Below, piece after piece: positions 17,773 through 26,595 of a DNA stretch of 64,000 nt (its first letter is position 1; each line of letters opens with the position of its first letter). The notes beneath the pieces were generated by a model. The model saw only the letters and a list, made by a program, of their open reading frames with translations, was not told the origin of the DNA and did no database searches. A program made the translations under genes and the position numbers. Origin of the DNA: Alteromonas oceanisediminis (GTDB lineage Bacteria > Pseudomonadota > Gammaproteobacteria > Enterobacterales > Alteromonadaceae); contig NZ_JAHCTA010000009.1 in NCBI RefSeq assembly GCF_018474025.1, positions 1-64,000 of the forward strand, in the 5' to 3' direction.

Positions 17773-18621
17773 CTACAGCCTAATTTGAACATTATCGATT
17801 AGCCGCGTTTTTCCTAAAAATGCCGCGGCAAGAATGACCAAGTCATAATCTTCGTGGCCGGGCTGGAGCAGGCTGTTGGCGGCGCGAACTTCGATGTAAT
17901 CCGGCTTAAAACCCGCATCAACAAGCTCTGCTTTGACCTGTGAGATAAGCAATGAAAAGTCTCTTCGTCCCTGAATGATGTGGTCTGCCATCTCAGAGAT
18001 ACAGGCAAACAGCTGGGGCGCAATTTGACGTTGTTCTGTGGTGAGATAGCCGTTGCGTGAGCTCATCGCCAGCCCGTCACTTTCGCGTTCAGTCGGTACA
18101 CCGTGGATCTCAAGATTCATCGAGAGATCAGTCACCATGGCTTTGATGACTTGTAGTTGCTGAAAATCTTTTTCACCGAAATAAGCTTTATTCGGCTGTA
18201 CCATATTAAATAGCTTACACACGATGGTAGCAACCCCCCGAAAGTGGCCGGGTCGACTCGCACCACAAATCATGTATGACAATCCAGGCACTTCAACGAA
18301 GGTTTGCTGCTCCAAGCCACGCGAATAAATATCGCTGGCGAGCGGTGTAAACACCACGTCAACACCCATTGCCTCGAGCTGGTCGAAGTCATTCTTAAGG
18401 GTGCGCGGATAGGCGTCCAAGTCTTCATCCGGTCCAAATTGCAATGGGTTTACAAAGATCGAGACTACGACCACATCAGCATGACGCTGCGCGTGTTCAA
18501 CCAACTTCAAGTGGCCTTTGTGTAGATTGCCCATCGTCGGTACAAAGGCGATAACATCGCCATTCAATTGCCATTTCCGGCGCTGCTCACGCATCGCCAT
18601 GATGTCTTCAATAATTTTCAT
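17773..18621 (-). CDS. panC: Pantothenate synthetase
   Basis: This 282-residue enzyme joins pantoate and beta-alanine using ATP, the last step of pantothenate synthesis. The class I synthetase-like motifs are present: [13 protein letters not shown] at about residues 27-39 (HxGH-type) and a later MSSRNGYL loop (KMSKS-like). The ATG at 18621 follows panB after 10 bp on the same strand, so it is cotranscribed as the last gene of the folK-panB-panC group. Its beta-alanine would come from PanP, encoded next door on the other strand. Confidence 0.97.
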   Translation of the reverse strand: MKIIEDIMAMREQRRKWQLNGDVIAFVPTMGNLHKGHLKLVEHAQRHADVVVVSIFVNPLQFGPDEDLDAYPRTLKNDFDQLEAMGVDVVFTPLASDIYSRGLEQQTFVEVPGLSYMICGASRPGHFRGVATIVCKLFNMVQPNKAYFGEKDFQQLQVIKAMVTDLSMNLEIHGVPTERESDGLAMSSRNGYLTTEQRQIAPQLFACISEMADHIIQGRRDFSLLISQVKAELVDAGFKPDYIEVRAANSLLQPGHEDYDLVILAAAFLGKTRLIDNVQIRL

Positions 18622-18631
18622 AGGTCAGATC

Positions 18632-19426
18632 TTAGTTGAAACTATGCTGTTCGCCAGGAAAGGTTTGGTGAGTCACTTCGTCGATGAAGTTTCTAACCGC
18701 TTGACGCACGTCGCCGCAATCAGCCAGATAATTTTTGGAAAACTTCGGCATGTAATTGGCACTGACTCCCAACATATCATGCATAACCAGTATTTGACCG
18801 TCGCAATGCACACCCGCACCTATACCGATAACAGGGATGGTTAGCGCATCTGCAACGCGCTTACCTAATGCGACTGGTACACATTCAAGCACTAACATCT
18901 GTGCACCGGCTTGTTCCAAAGCAATCGCTGATTCGACCAGCTCATCAGCCTGCGCTGCCTGCCTACCCTGAACTTTGAACCCGCCCAGCACGTGCACCGA
19001 CTGGGGGGTTAGCCCCAAATGCCCACACACCGGAACGCCACGCACTTTGAGACCTGCAATCGTCTCGGTTAACCAGTCGCCGCCCTCTAATTTAACCATA
19101 CTCGCGCCATTTGCCATTAACTTGGCGGCATTCTGGTAAGTTTGCTCTGGAGTCGCGTAACTCATAAAGGGCATATCAGCGACAACCATCGCCTGAGTTA
19201 CGCCTCGTCTTACGCTGCGCGTATGGTAGCTAATGTCGTCAATGCTAACACCGAGCGTATCGGGCTGACCCTGAAGTACCATTCCCAGAGAATCGCCAAT
19301 CAGAATGATATCGATACCTTCCTGATCAAATAATTGAGCAAAGCTGGCATCATAAGCTGTAAGCGCACTTATCTTTTCGTCATTTGCCTTTTTTGCCTGA
19401 ATGTCGGCAATCGATTTTGCTTTCAT
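18632..19426 (-). CDS. panB: 3-methyl-2-oxobutanoate hydroxymethyltransferase
   Basis: This 264-residue TIM-barrel enzyme makes ketopantoate from alpha-ketoisovalerate and methylene-tetrahydrofolate. Diagnostic segments are [25 protein letters not shown] (Mg-binding Asp) and [12 protein letters not shown]. The ATG overlaps the folK stop codon by 4 bp. It is followed by panC. Confidence 0.97.
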   Translation of the reverse strand: MKAKSIADIQAKKANDEKISALTAYDASFAQLFDQEGIDIILIGDSLGMVLQGQPDTLGVSIDDISYHTRSVRRGVTQAMVVADMPFMSYATPEQTYQNAAKLMANGASMVKLEGGDWLTETIAGLKVRGVPVCGHLGLTPQSVHVLGGFKVQGRQAAQADELVESAIALEQAGAQMLVLECVPVALGKRVADALTIPVIGIGAGVHCDGQILVMHDMLGVSANYMPKFSKNYLADCGDVRQAVRNFIDEVTHQTFPGEQHSFN

Positions 19427-19965
19427 GAACTCAATTCCTCTGCATTACTGGTATCCTTATGGAGTGACTTTACACGCTTTAATCCTTTGAGCGAGCATTG
19501 CGCAACCCACGCAGCTATTGGGCGGCCGTCGGGCATGACCATGTCGGGAGCCAATTCGTACAATGGCACGAGAACAAATTCACGTTCGGCCATCCCGTAA
19601 TGCGGCACGGTAAGTCGCTGACTGTGGATCATTTGTTGGTCAAACAGCAATATGTCCAGATCAAGTGTTCTGGGCCCCCAACGTTCTTGTTTTCGCTCAC
19701 GCCCAAAATCTAACTCAATGCGCTGCAACAAATCGAGTAACTCATCGGCGCTGGCTGCGCAATTCAGCTGTGCAACGGCATTGGCGTAATCTGGCTGATC
19801 GGGAGGCCCCATCGGCGCGCTGGCATAAATCGATGAGACGGATATGACCGTCAACTGCTCCTGAGCAGCAAGAATCTTAATTGCGCGTTCAATTTGAGCC
19901 TGTGGCGAGCCAAAATTGGGATGCTGCAAGTTGCTGCCCAGACCAATAAATACTTGCTCATGCAT
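19423..19965 (-). CDS. folK: 6-hydroxymethyl-7,8-dihydropterin pyrophosphokinase
   Basis: This 180-residue enzyme of folate synthesis has the [11 protein letters not shown] start, the [14 protein letters not shown] motif with metal-binding Asp pair and the [15 protein letters not shown] segment. I chose the ATG at 19965, where the family begins. It overlaps the pcnB stop codon by 8 bp, so the two are coupled. The neighbouring panB consumes a folate cofactor, giving the pair a shared logic. Confidence 0.95.
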   Translation of the reverse strand: MHEQVFIGLGSNLQHPNFGSPQAQIERAIKILAAQEQLTVISVSSIYASAPMGPPDQPDYANAVAQLNCAASADELLDLLQRIELDFGRERKQERWGPRTLDLDILLFDQQMIHSQRLTVPHYGMAEREFVLVPLYELAPDMVMPDGRPIAAWVAQCSLKGLKRVKSLHKDTSNAEELSS

Positions 19966-21343
19966 CGGGTTTCTTTGCCTTTCTAGGGCGTCTAGGACGG
20001 CGACGTGAAGCCCCTCCTTTGCCACCGCTGTTGGCCATTTTTCGGCGAGCGTCCGGGCTAGCGTCTTGATATGCCGTCCACCACTGTGCAACTTCTAACG
20101 TATCGCCCCCTTCTATTTCACCGCGTAGTAATAAAAAATCATACGCAGCACGAAAACGAGGATGCTCAAGCAGTTGCGATGCCCTGCGACCATAGCGTTT
20201 AGGCAGTCGCCACTGGAGCTGCCAAATCTCACGCATGGCCGTACTGAACCGCTTGGGGATCATAATACGTTGGGTTTGCTTGCCGAGCACATCACTCATG
20301 GCGAGTAAAAATGCATCGTGTGGTTGCAGACCTGATTCGGTGATTAAGCGCTGGGAATGTTCCTCAAGCGGATACCACAAAAAAGCCGCTAATAGGAAGG
20401 CTGGAGTGACCCGTTGCTCATTATTAATACGGTTATCCGTGTTGATCAGTACCTGTTCTATCAGTTGATATTCGCGGCTGTCTGGTTTGCTTAAGCTGTC
20501 TTTTAATTGAGGGAATAGTGGTGTGAGCAACCCATAGTGTTGCATTAACTCAAAGGTTTTGAGGGCATTGCCAGACAAAAACAGCTTTAGGTATTCTTCG
20601 AATAAACGCGCCGCAGGAATATTACTAAGCAGACCGGAGAGCGTATGGATCGGATCGCCCGTTCGCGGCGTTATTTTCATATTCAACTTTGCAGCAAATC
20701 GTACGGCGCGTAACATTCTTACTGGGTCTTCGCGATAGCGCGTTTCAGGATCGCCTATGAGCTCTACTTCGCGACGCTTTATTGCCTGCACGCCGTTGGC
20801 GAAGTCACTTACGCTGAAATCGGCGGCACTGTAGTACATGGCATTGAACGTGAAATCCCGTCTCTCAGCATCTTCATTGATGCTACCGAAAACGTTATCT
20901 CGCGTGAGTTGCCCTTCATCACTACTGCGGCCCAGTTCGGTGGGCTTCTCGTCGGCGCCATGATGGCCACGAAACGTAGCCACCTCGATGATTTCGCGCC
21001 CAAACAGGATATGCGCCAAGCGGAAACGGCGGCCTATAAGTCGGCAATTGCGAAATTGGGCTTTAATTTCTTCTGGCGTAGCATTGGTGACCACATCGAA
21101 ATCTTTAGGTTGCTGACCAAGCATAATATCTCGTACACAGCCGCCTACGAGATAAGCGTCGAAACCAGCATCGTTCAACCGGTGTAACACTTTAAGTGCA
21201 TTATCACTGATGTCGGTGCGGCTAACCGGATGCTCAGCGCGGGGGATGACAACGCGCTGGATCTGGTTATTTTGCGCAGTCCGCAATGCACTGCTTTCGG
21301 ATCGAATAGCGTTGCGCATTTTATTGAATACTTTTGAGATGAT
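19958..21343 (-). CDS. pcnB: Poly(A) polymerase I, probable AUC start
   Basis: This nucleotidyltransferase adds poly(A) tails that promote RNA decay. The catalytic motif LVGGCVRDIMLGQQPKDFDV, the RRFRLAHILFG segment and a basic C-terminus rich in R, K and P are seen. No ATG sits at the family start. A GTG at 21364 (in frame, no Shine-Dalgarno) is the only upstream conventional choice, and an internal ATG lies 8 codons after the ATC. A strong AAGGAG (21353-21358) lies nine bases before an ATC at 21343, and starting there aligns the N-terminus (residues 4-5 KV, 7 N) with E. coli PcnB, which is known to start at AUU. I therefore place the start at ATC 21343, giving 461 residues. The start is an inference; the gene is not. 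Confidence 0.9.
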   Translation of the reverse strand: MISKVFNKMRNAIRSESSALRTAQNNQIQRVVIPRAEHPVSRTDISDNALKVLHRLNDAGFDAYLVGGCVRDIMLGQQPKDFDVVTNATPEEIKAQFRNCRLIGRRFRLAHILFGREIIEVATFRGHHGADEKPTELGRSSDEGQLTRDNVFGSINEDAERRDFTFNAMYYSAADFSVSDFANGVQAIKRREVELIGDPETRYREDPVRMLRAVRFAAKLNMKITPRTGDPIHTLSGLLSNIPAARLFEEYLKLFLSGNALKTFELMQHYGLLTPLFPQLKDSLSKPDSREYQLIEQVLINTDNRINNEQRVTPAFLLAAFLWYPLEEHSQRLITESGLQPHDAFLLAMSDVLGKQTQRIMIPKRFSTAMREIWQLQWRLPKRYGRRASQLLEHPRFRAAYDFLLLRGEIEGGDTLEVAQWWTAYQDASPDARRKMANSGGKGGASRRRPRRPRKAKKPDA

Positions 21344-21398
21344 AAGCGTTGGCTCCTTCGCCACAAATTATCTGTGATAACTGCGTATAATAAGCTGC

Positions 21399-22301
21399 TT
21401 AGCCCTTAGGAACAATCACTTCGCGCACGCGCGGGATTTTAGCGAAGTCAACATGCTCAAGCGCCCATTGCAAAATAGCCTGTACCGAATCATTGCACAG
21501 CGTTTTGGGGCAGGTGATCCCGAGTTGGAGCAACGCGTGAATAAGATTCTGTTTTGCATGGCGATGATCAACCGCAGGGGCATGGTTTTGCTTGCTCAGT
21601 TTTTGCTGTGCAGACGTGCTCATCACGGGTAAGTGAAGATAGGACGGTGGTGTATGGTTCAAGGCTTCGTAGAGTGCCAAGTGACAGAAGGTGGTGTCGA
21701 TAAGGTCAGCACCGCGCACAATATGCGTCACGCCTTGTAAAATATCATCGCAAACCACGGCAAGATGATAGGCATAAAGTCCGTCGCGGCGTTTTAACAC
21801 AAAATCTTCTGATGCGAGTGAGTGAGCCACGTCAACGCTGCCCTGCAATTCATCTGTGAAAGTAGAACGTGGCGATTGGTTGAGAAAGCGCAATGCAAAC
21901 GGCATGTTTTGTGGCGCTCGATTGCGGCAGGCCGGATCGTGAATTCCTTGATTTTGGCGAATAGATGCCCGAGTGCAATCACATTCATAAAGGTGCGCAT
22001 CGAGTTTTGTCAGTGCGGCTGCATAATCGTCATGGTGATGAGATTGATAGCGGACTTCGCCGTCCCACTCAAGACCATGTGCGAGCAGACACGTTTTGAT
22101 CTGCTCGTCTGCACCGGGAACCGATCGCGGGTGGTCGATATCTTCAATCCGCAGCAACCACTTTCCGCGGCGCTGCTTTGCGTGAAGGTAGCTACCAAGT
22201 GCAGTGGTGAGTGATCCAAAGTGCAGGGGCCCCGAGGGCGATGGGGCAAACCGCCCCACATAGTTTGAACCTGTATTTATGCCAGCGTCAGCGCGCGACA
22301 T
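21399..22301 (-). CDS. gluQ: Glutamyl-Q tRNA(Asp) synthetase
   Basis: This 300-residue enzyme is a glutamyl-tRNA synthetase-like protein without an anticodon-binding domain that attaches glutamate to queuosine in tRNA(Asp). The class I motif GRFAPSPSGPLHFGSL, the IEDIDHPR segment and the zinc site region (CDC ... DPAC) are present; the KLSKQNHA segment is the KMSKS-like motif. It follows dksA after 6 bp on the same strand, the usual order in gammaproteobacteria. Confidence 0.95.
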   Translation of the reverse strand: MSRADAGINTGSNYVGRFAPSPSGPLHFGSLTTALGSYLHAKQRRGKWLLRIEDIDHPRSVPGADEQIKTCLLAHGLEWDGEVRYQSHHHDDYAAALTKLDAHLYECDCTRASIRQNQGIHDPACRNRAPQNMPFALRFLNQSPRSTFTDELQGSVDVAHSLASEDFVLKRRDGLYAYHLAVVCDDILQGVTHIVRGADLIDTTFCHLALYEALNHTPPSYLHLPVMSTSAQQKLSKQNHAPAVDHRHAKQNLIHALLQLGITCPKTLCNDSVQAILQWALEHVDFAKIPRVREVIVPKG

Positions 22302-22307
22302 GGCATA

Positions 22308-22757
22308 CTAACCCTGAAGCTGTTTCTCTTTTATCTCAGCCATGGTTTTGCAATCGATACACAAATCAGCCGTGGGGCGCGCCTCAAGACGACGAATACC
22401 GATTTCGATGCCGCAAGAGTCGCAAAATCCAAAATCATCATCTTCGATGCGTTTAAGTGTTTTCTCGATTTTCTTAATCAACTTGCGCTCACGGTCGCGT
22501 GTGCGTAATTCAAGACTGAACTCTTCTTCTTGTGCTGCACGGTCAACAGGATCAGGAAAATTTGCCGCTTCGTCTTTCATATGAGTAACGGTGCGGTCCA
22601 CTTCTTGACGAAGCTGATCGCGCCATGCGCGTAAAATCAAACGGAAATGCTCCATTTGTTTGTCATTCATGTACTCTTCGTTAGCAGACTCTTGATAGGG
22701 TTCCAACCCTGCCAGTGCTAGCAAGCCCAACGGTTTGTTTTCTTTTGTTGTTGGCAT
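22308..22757 (-). CDS. dksA: RNA polymerase-binding transcription factor DksA
   Basis: This 149-residue protein acts with ppGpp in the stringent response by entering the RNA polymerase secondary channel. It has the long coiled coil and the tip [11 protein letters not shown] (the functional acidic residues near D-P-x-D-x-A), then a four-Cys zinc finger (CDSCG ... CIDC). GGGAG lies upstream of the ATG. It is the promoter-proximal gene of the dksA-gluQ unit. Confidence 0.97.
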   Translation of the reverse strand: MPTTKENKPLGLLALAGLEPYQESANEEYMNDKQMEHFRLILRAWRDQLRQEVDRTVTHMKDEAANFPDPVDRAAQEEEFSLELRTRDRERKLIKKIEKTLKRIEDDDFGFCDSCGIEIGIRRLEARPTADLCIDCKTMAEIKEKQLQG

Positions 22758-22949
22758 TTGACACTTCTCCCAGAAAGGACCGGCGCTGATGTGACGTGTG
22801 TACCAGCCCAGTCTTTATCGGCGGGCCATGATGGTGTTAATGGCAGGCCGCCGCGCTTAATTCAATGCAGGCTATGTAAATTAGCGCTGACTACATTCAA
22901 AAATCAAGCGGCAAATATGGCGCTGTCTCAGCAAAAATCAACCGCTTTT

Positions 22950-23666
22950 TCAAAAAACGGTGTTGAGGGTTTGATTTATAAACATTTTTTTATCGTCGAT
23001 TGTGCAACCCAATGCAATCACATTGACACCGGAGTCCATCGCGTGCCTCAATGCATCGGCGTAGTTGGGGTCGATATGTTTGGCCACGTTAACCTCTTTC
23101 ACGCCACTGTGCTGAACGCAAAAGACCAGTGTACATGCGGTTTCCTCTGTCGCAAATTCAGCAAGCTCAAGGCAATGCCGGGCACCACGCGCGGTGACGG
23201 CATCGGGGAAGTAACCCACCCCGTTTTCATTCAACGTCACTGACTTAACCTCGACGATACATGCTTTCGGTAAAGCGTCAGCGACAGGTTCAGACAAGAG
23301 AAAGTCAAAACGTGACTGAGCGCCTTGCGGCCTAACTTCTCTGCGCACCTGAGCAAAACCGGCGAGTGGCTCAATGTGCCGCGCCAACAACGCCTCTTCG
23401 ACTAATTTGTTAGCACGATGCGTATTAATACCAATCCATTCTTTTTTATGGTTTTGCGCCAGTTCCCACGTGTATTTCAGCTTTCGTTTCGGATTAGTCG
23501 ATTCGCTTACATACGCGGTAAAACCCGGTTCTGCGCAATGGGTCATCGCGCCCGTGTTGGGGCAATGCGCAGTGACAACCGTACCATCAGTAAGCTCGAC
23601 ATCAGCGAAGAAGCGTTTGTAGCGTTTTATTAACGTGCCGCGCAGTAACGGCGCTTTGAAATGCAT
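22950..23666 (-). CDS. sfsA: Sugar fermentation stimulation protein homologue SfsA
   Basis: This 238-residue protein has the SfsA signature segments VTAHCPNTGAM, VEVKSVT and the PDAVTARGARH stretch; the family is a probable nuclease-fold DNA-binding protein. I chose the ATG at 23666, preceded by CAGGGAA, where the family begins (MHFKAPLLRGTL). A start at 23711 would add 15 residues. Its usual partner dksA lies next on the strand, after 192 bp that must carry the dksA promoter. Confidence 0.93.
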   Translation of the reverse strand: MHFKAPLLRGTLIKRYKRFFADVELTDGTVVTAHCPNTGAMTHCAEPGFTAYVSESTNPKRKLKYTWELAQNHKKEWIGINTHRANKLVEEALLARHIEPLAGFAQVRREVRPQGAQSRFDFLLSEPVADALPKACIVEVKSVTLNENGVGYFPDAVTARGARHCLELAEFATEETACTLVFCVQHSGVKEVNVAKHIDPNYADALRHAMDSGVNVIALGCTIDDKKMFINQTLNTVF

Positions 23667-23723
23667 GGATTCCCTGTGTGGGTTTGGTAGAGTACAGCCA
23701 CAGATTATCAAAAAGGAATCATC

Positions 23724-25007
23724 ATGTCGGTTTTTAGTTTACGACTTTCACATCAGCCTGCCTCTGGGGCGTGGAGTGATAAAGCCATACTGTCCTATGA
23801 CAGCAAGGGCGCAACCATACACATAGAAGCAAATAAGTTAAGTTCTCGGGAGATACAAAAAGCGGCACGCTTACTTGAAAGTAACGCCCTGACTGCCATT
23901 GCGCTTGAAGGCGACTGGATGAGTGAACAACAGTGGGCTTTCGTGAGCAGTTTTCTGTCAGCAAAGAGCCAGACCAAGGTGCATTTTTGCGATAATGCCG
24001 ACAAGGCCGATTTAGAAAAACGGCTTGCAGCTCTCATGTTTACACGTGAGCTAATCAATGAAACACCTGAAGTTATGAGCCCTGAGTATTTGGCCAATGC
24101 ATCAGCAGAGTGGCTGTCATCGCTGGCGCCGGAGCATACGTCAACCCGTTTTATCGTAGGTGATGAATTACAGCAAGCTGGATGGACAGGTATTTATAAC
24201 GTCGGTCGCGGCAGCGAGCGTCCACCCGTCATGCTAGAGCTGGATTATAATCCTACCGGGAACGCTGACGCGCCAGTAGACGCTGCGTTGGTGGGCAAAG
24301 GTATTACTTTCGACTCAGGCGGTTACAGTATTAAGTCCAGTCAGGGCATGTTGGACATGAAGTGTGACATGGGCGGAGCTGCCACCGTCGTGGGTGGGCT
24401 TGGGCTCGCTATTTCACGAGGGCTTGCGAAGCGCGTCAAGCTGTACTTATGCTGTGCTGAGAACTTAATCAGTGGCCACGCTTACAAACTGGGCGACATA
24501 TTGACGTACAAAAACGGGCTCACTGTTGAGATCGTAAATACTGACGCGGAGGGGCGTTTGGTTCTGGCAGATGGCTTGTTGGCTGCGAGCGAAACACAAG
24601 CACCGCTTATCATCGATGCCGCCACGTTAACGGGGGCGGCCGTCGCGGCTGTCGGGAACGACTACAATGCGCTGTTTACGTTAGATGATGCATTGCGCCA
24701 GAAAATGCTCGACTGTGCAGCTTCAGAACATGAATTGACCTGGCCATTGCCCTTGGCAACTTGGCATCAAGAAAAGTGCCCCTCTAACTTTGCTGATACA
24801 GCAAACAGCCGGGCGGTTAAAGGCGGTGGAGCCGGTGGTGCGTCAAATGCGGCAGGTTTCCTTTCACGATTTGTTGATCGCAATGGTCAGGGGTGGGCGC
24901 ATTTGGATCTGGCAGCTGCCTACAATGGCAGTGCGACAAGTACCATGCCTGCCGGCGCGACGGGCCAAGGGATCCGCACAATCGCACGCGCGCTGGTGGA
25001 TTTGTAG
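23724..25007 (+). CDS. pepB: Aminopeptidase B (M17 leucyl aminopeptidase)
   Basis: This 427-residue metallopeptidase has the same length as E. coli PepB. The M17 metal and active-site motifs VGKGITFDSGGYSIK and NTDAEGRLVLADGL are intact. It removes N-terminal residues from peptides in the cytoplasm. AAGGAA precedes the ATG. It stands alone, divergent from sfsA and followed by a terminator. Confidence 0.95.
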   Translation: MSVFSLRLSHQPASGAWSDKAILSYDSKGATIHIEANKLSSREIQKAARLLESNALTAIALEGDWMSEQQWAFVSSFLSAKSQTKVHFCDNADKADLEKRLAALMFTRELINETPEVMSPEYLANASAEWLSSLAPEHTSTRFIVGDELQQAGWTGIYNVGRGSERPPVMLELDYNPTGNADAPVDAALVGKGITFDSGGYSIKSSQGMLDMKCDMGGAATVVGGLGLAISRGLAKRVKLYLCCAENLISGHAYKLGDILTYKNGLTVEIVNTDAEGRLVLADGLLAASETQAPLIIDAATLTGAAVAAVGNDYNALFTLDDALRQKMLDCAASEHELTWPLPLATWHQEKCPSNFADTANSRAVKGGGAGGASNAAGFLSRFVDRNGQGWAHLDLAAAYNGSATSTMPAGATGQGIRTIARALVDL

Positions 25008-25016
25008 AGCGTCGTC

Positions 25017-25051
25017 ATGCGAACTGCATAAGCGGTTCGCATTCTTACTTT
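25017..25051 (+). terminator. Terminator after pepB
   Basis: ATGCGAAC and GTTCGCAT form an 8-bp stem around TGCATAAGCG, followed by the T-rich TCTTACTTT. It lies between the convergent pepB and the small HTH gene. Confidence 0.65.
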
Positions 25052-25065
25052 GAGTCGCTTGAAGG

Positions 25066-25248
25066 TTAGATACCGCCGAGGCGTTCAGCTAGCTGTTTAT
25101 AACGTTCAACATCTTCGCGGGCAAAGAGGGGTTTGTCATTACCGTCCTTTTCTTTTGCTATTAGCAAGCTTTCACGTTCCAGTCGTTCAACACGAATTTC
25201 TTGCACGCCCAGGTATTCAGCAACTTCGCTGACATTCATAAGACTCAT
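25066..25248 (-). CDS. Small MerR/excisionase-like DNA-binding protein
   Basis: This 60-residue protein is almost entirely one winged helix-turn-helix (residues about 4-50): a VSEVAEYLGVQE turn, then a RLEREGL-like wing segment and a FAREDVERYKQ end. This is the pattern of HTH_17/MerR-type small regulators. GAGGT stands before the ATG. No other phage or plasmid genes lie nearby, so an excisionase role is unlikely. The target is unknown. Confidence 0.75.
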   Translation of the reverse strand: MSLMNVSEVAEYLGVQEIRVERLERESLLIAKEKDGNDKPLFAREDVERYKQLAERLGGI

Positions 25249-25376
25249 GACTTTACCTCTATCATTTGTTTTTAAGGTTTAGTTCATTAATGTAAACCGT
25301 ATCGGTAATTTTCGCTATAATGCGCGCCAAATAAATTTATGCTGCTGTTGTGCAGGCACGTCACCGAGGAATGTTT

Positions 25377-25982
25377 ATGGATACGCTATCGGCTGCGATC
25401 ATGCTGTTTTTGATCATGGATCCGCTAGGCAATCTGCCGGTGTTTATGTCTGTGCTAAAAATGATAGAGCCAAAGCGACGCCGGATTATATTAATCAGAG
25501 AGCTGCTCATCGCACTGGCGATTTTGTTTATTTTTCTGTTTTCAGGCCAAGCGGTACTCAATTTCCTTAACGTAGGTCAGGAGACCGTGCGTATTGCCGG
25601 TGGGGTTATCCTATTTTTAATAGGCCTGCGTATGATTTTCCCCACGCCGGGTGGCGTAACAGGGTTAGCGGTGGGCGATGAACCTTTTATCGTACCTTTG
25701 GCTATTCCCATGATCGCGGGCCCCAGTACGCTTGCAGCACTCATTTTGTTAAGCAATCAAGATCCAACACGCATGCTCGATTGGTCGCTTGCGCTAGGTG
25801 CTGCATGGTTAGTTTCTGCCCTTATACTGATGTTCTCCGGGTTATTTCACAAACTATTAGGCGAGCGCGGGCTGAACGCGATGGAGCGCCTTATGGGAAT
25901 GATCCTGATCATGATTGCCATTCAGATGTTACTGGACGGCGTTAGCGCCTACATAATTCACGCCTCGGAGTTAGCACGATGA
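25377..25982 (+). CDS. yhgN: MarC family inner membrane protein (YhgN-like)
   Basis: This 201-residue protein has six hydrophobic helices and the MarC-family segments LIMDPLGNLPVF and FIVPLAIPMIAGPS. Its sequence follows E. coli YhgN closely and its transport role is unknown. Three in-frame ATGs are possible; GAGGA directly abuts the one at 25371, so the ATG at 25377, six bases further on, is the better start. A TATAAT box lies at 25316-25321. Its last four bases overlap yjaG (ATGA). Confidence 0.9.
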   Translation: MDTLSAAIMLFLIMDPLGNLPVFMSVLKMIEPKRRRIILIRELLIALAILFIFLFSGQAVLNFLNVGQETVRIAGGVILFLIGLRMIFPTPGGVTGLAVGDEPFIVPLAIPMIAGPSTLAALILLSNQDPTRMLDWSLALGAAWLVSALILMFSGLFHKLLGERGLNAMERLMGMILIMIAIQMLLDGVSAYIIHASELAR

Positions 25983-26572
25983 ATCAGAAGTTAACCGTTT
26001 TTGCACAGGTAAGAGAGCTTCCACTCGCTGCGGCAGTCGGGTTTTGTGCAACGATGCTTGAACGTCAACTGCCCAATTTTAAATTGTTTTGTGAAGTGGC
26101 ATCAATCGACGATGAGAGTCAGATGTCCAAAGCATTGGCGCAGGTTTGGCTGGCTTATCAGGCACTTATCAGCGGAAAGAAGATCACGACCAATATGGCG
26201 TTACTGCGAGAAAAAGTTGAATTAATTTCACCACACAGTGCAGATCACGATAATTTCGGTGTTTACCCCGCCATTGATTGTGCGATGAGTATGGTAGCAA
26301 CACTTAACCTACTGGCAAAAGAAGAGGATGCAGGTGCGGTTGTTGTGAGTAAACTGTCGCAAGGCAGTGTTGAACTGGTCATTCTGGCCACCGAAGGTGA
26401 CGATCTCAGTAATGAGGCGATTAAAGCGCATCCTTTAATGCAGCGTGAAGTCGACTTTCAGCAGCAGTTGTTGGCTGTGCTTAACGTGCCCAAACGCGAT
26501 TTGCCCTCGGTTGAGCAACTTCAACAACTGGCACACCATGACGGCGCCAGCAATATTGGGATAGAGCCCTAA
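25979..26572 (+). CDS. yjaG: DUF416 family protein (YjaG-like)
   Basis: This 197-residue soluble, mainly helical protein matches DUF416/YjaG (LPLAAAVGFCATMLERQLPN near the start, YPAIDCAMSM in the middle). Its function is not known. It is coupled to yhgN by a 4-bp overlap. The family is a common single-copy gene in gammaproteobacteria. Confidence 0.85.
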   Translation: MNQKLTVFAQVRELPLAAAVGFCATMLERQLPNFKLFCEVASIDDESQMSKALAQVWLAYQALISGKKITTNMALLREKVELISPHSADHDNFGVYPAIDCAMSMVATLNLLAKEEDAGAVVVSKLSQGSVELVILATEGDDLSNEAIKAHPLMQREVDFQQQLLAVLNVPKRDLPSVEQLQQLAHHDGASNIGIEP

Positions 26573-26586
26573 AGGGACTAGGGCTC
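26564..26586. terminator. Hairpin between convergent genes
   Basis: GAGCCCTA and TAGGGCTC form an 8-bp stem around AAGGGAC. It covers the yjaG stop codon and lies just before the end of the convergent choice-of-anchor A gene. There is no T run, so it may slow transcription or protect RNA ends rather than be a classical terminator. Confidence 0.5.
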
Positions 26587-26595
26587 AGGTCACTA

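Noticed and set aside
25066-25248. Small HTH protein considered as an excisionase marking a prophage
   Set aside because: No integrase, attachment site or phage gene lies nearby and both neighbours are core genes.
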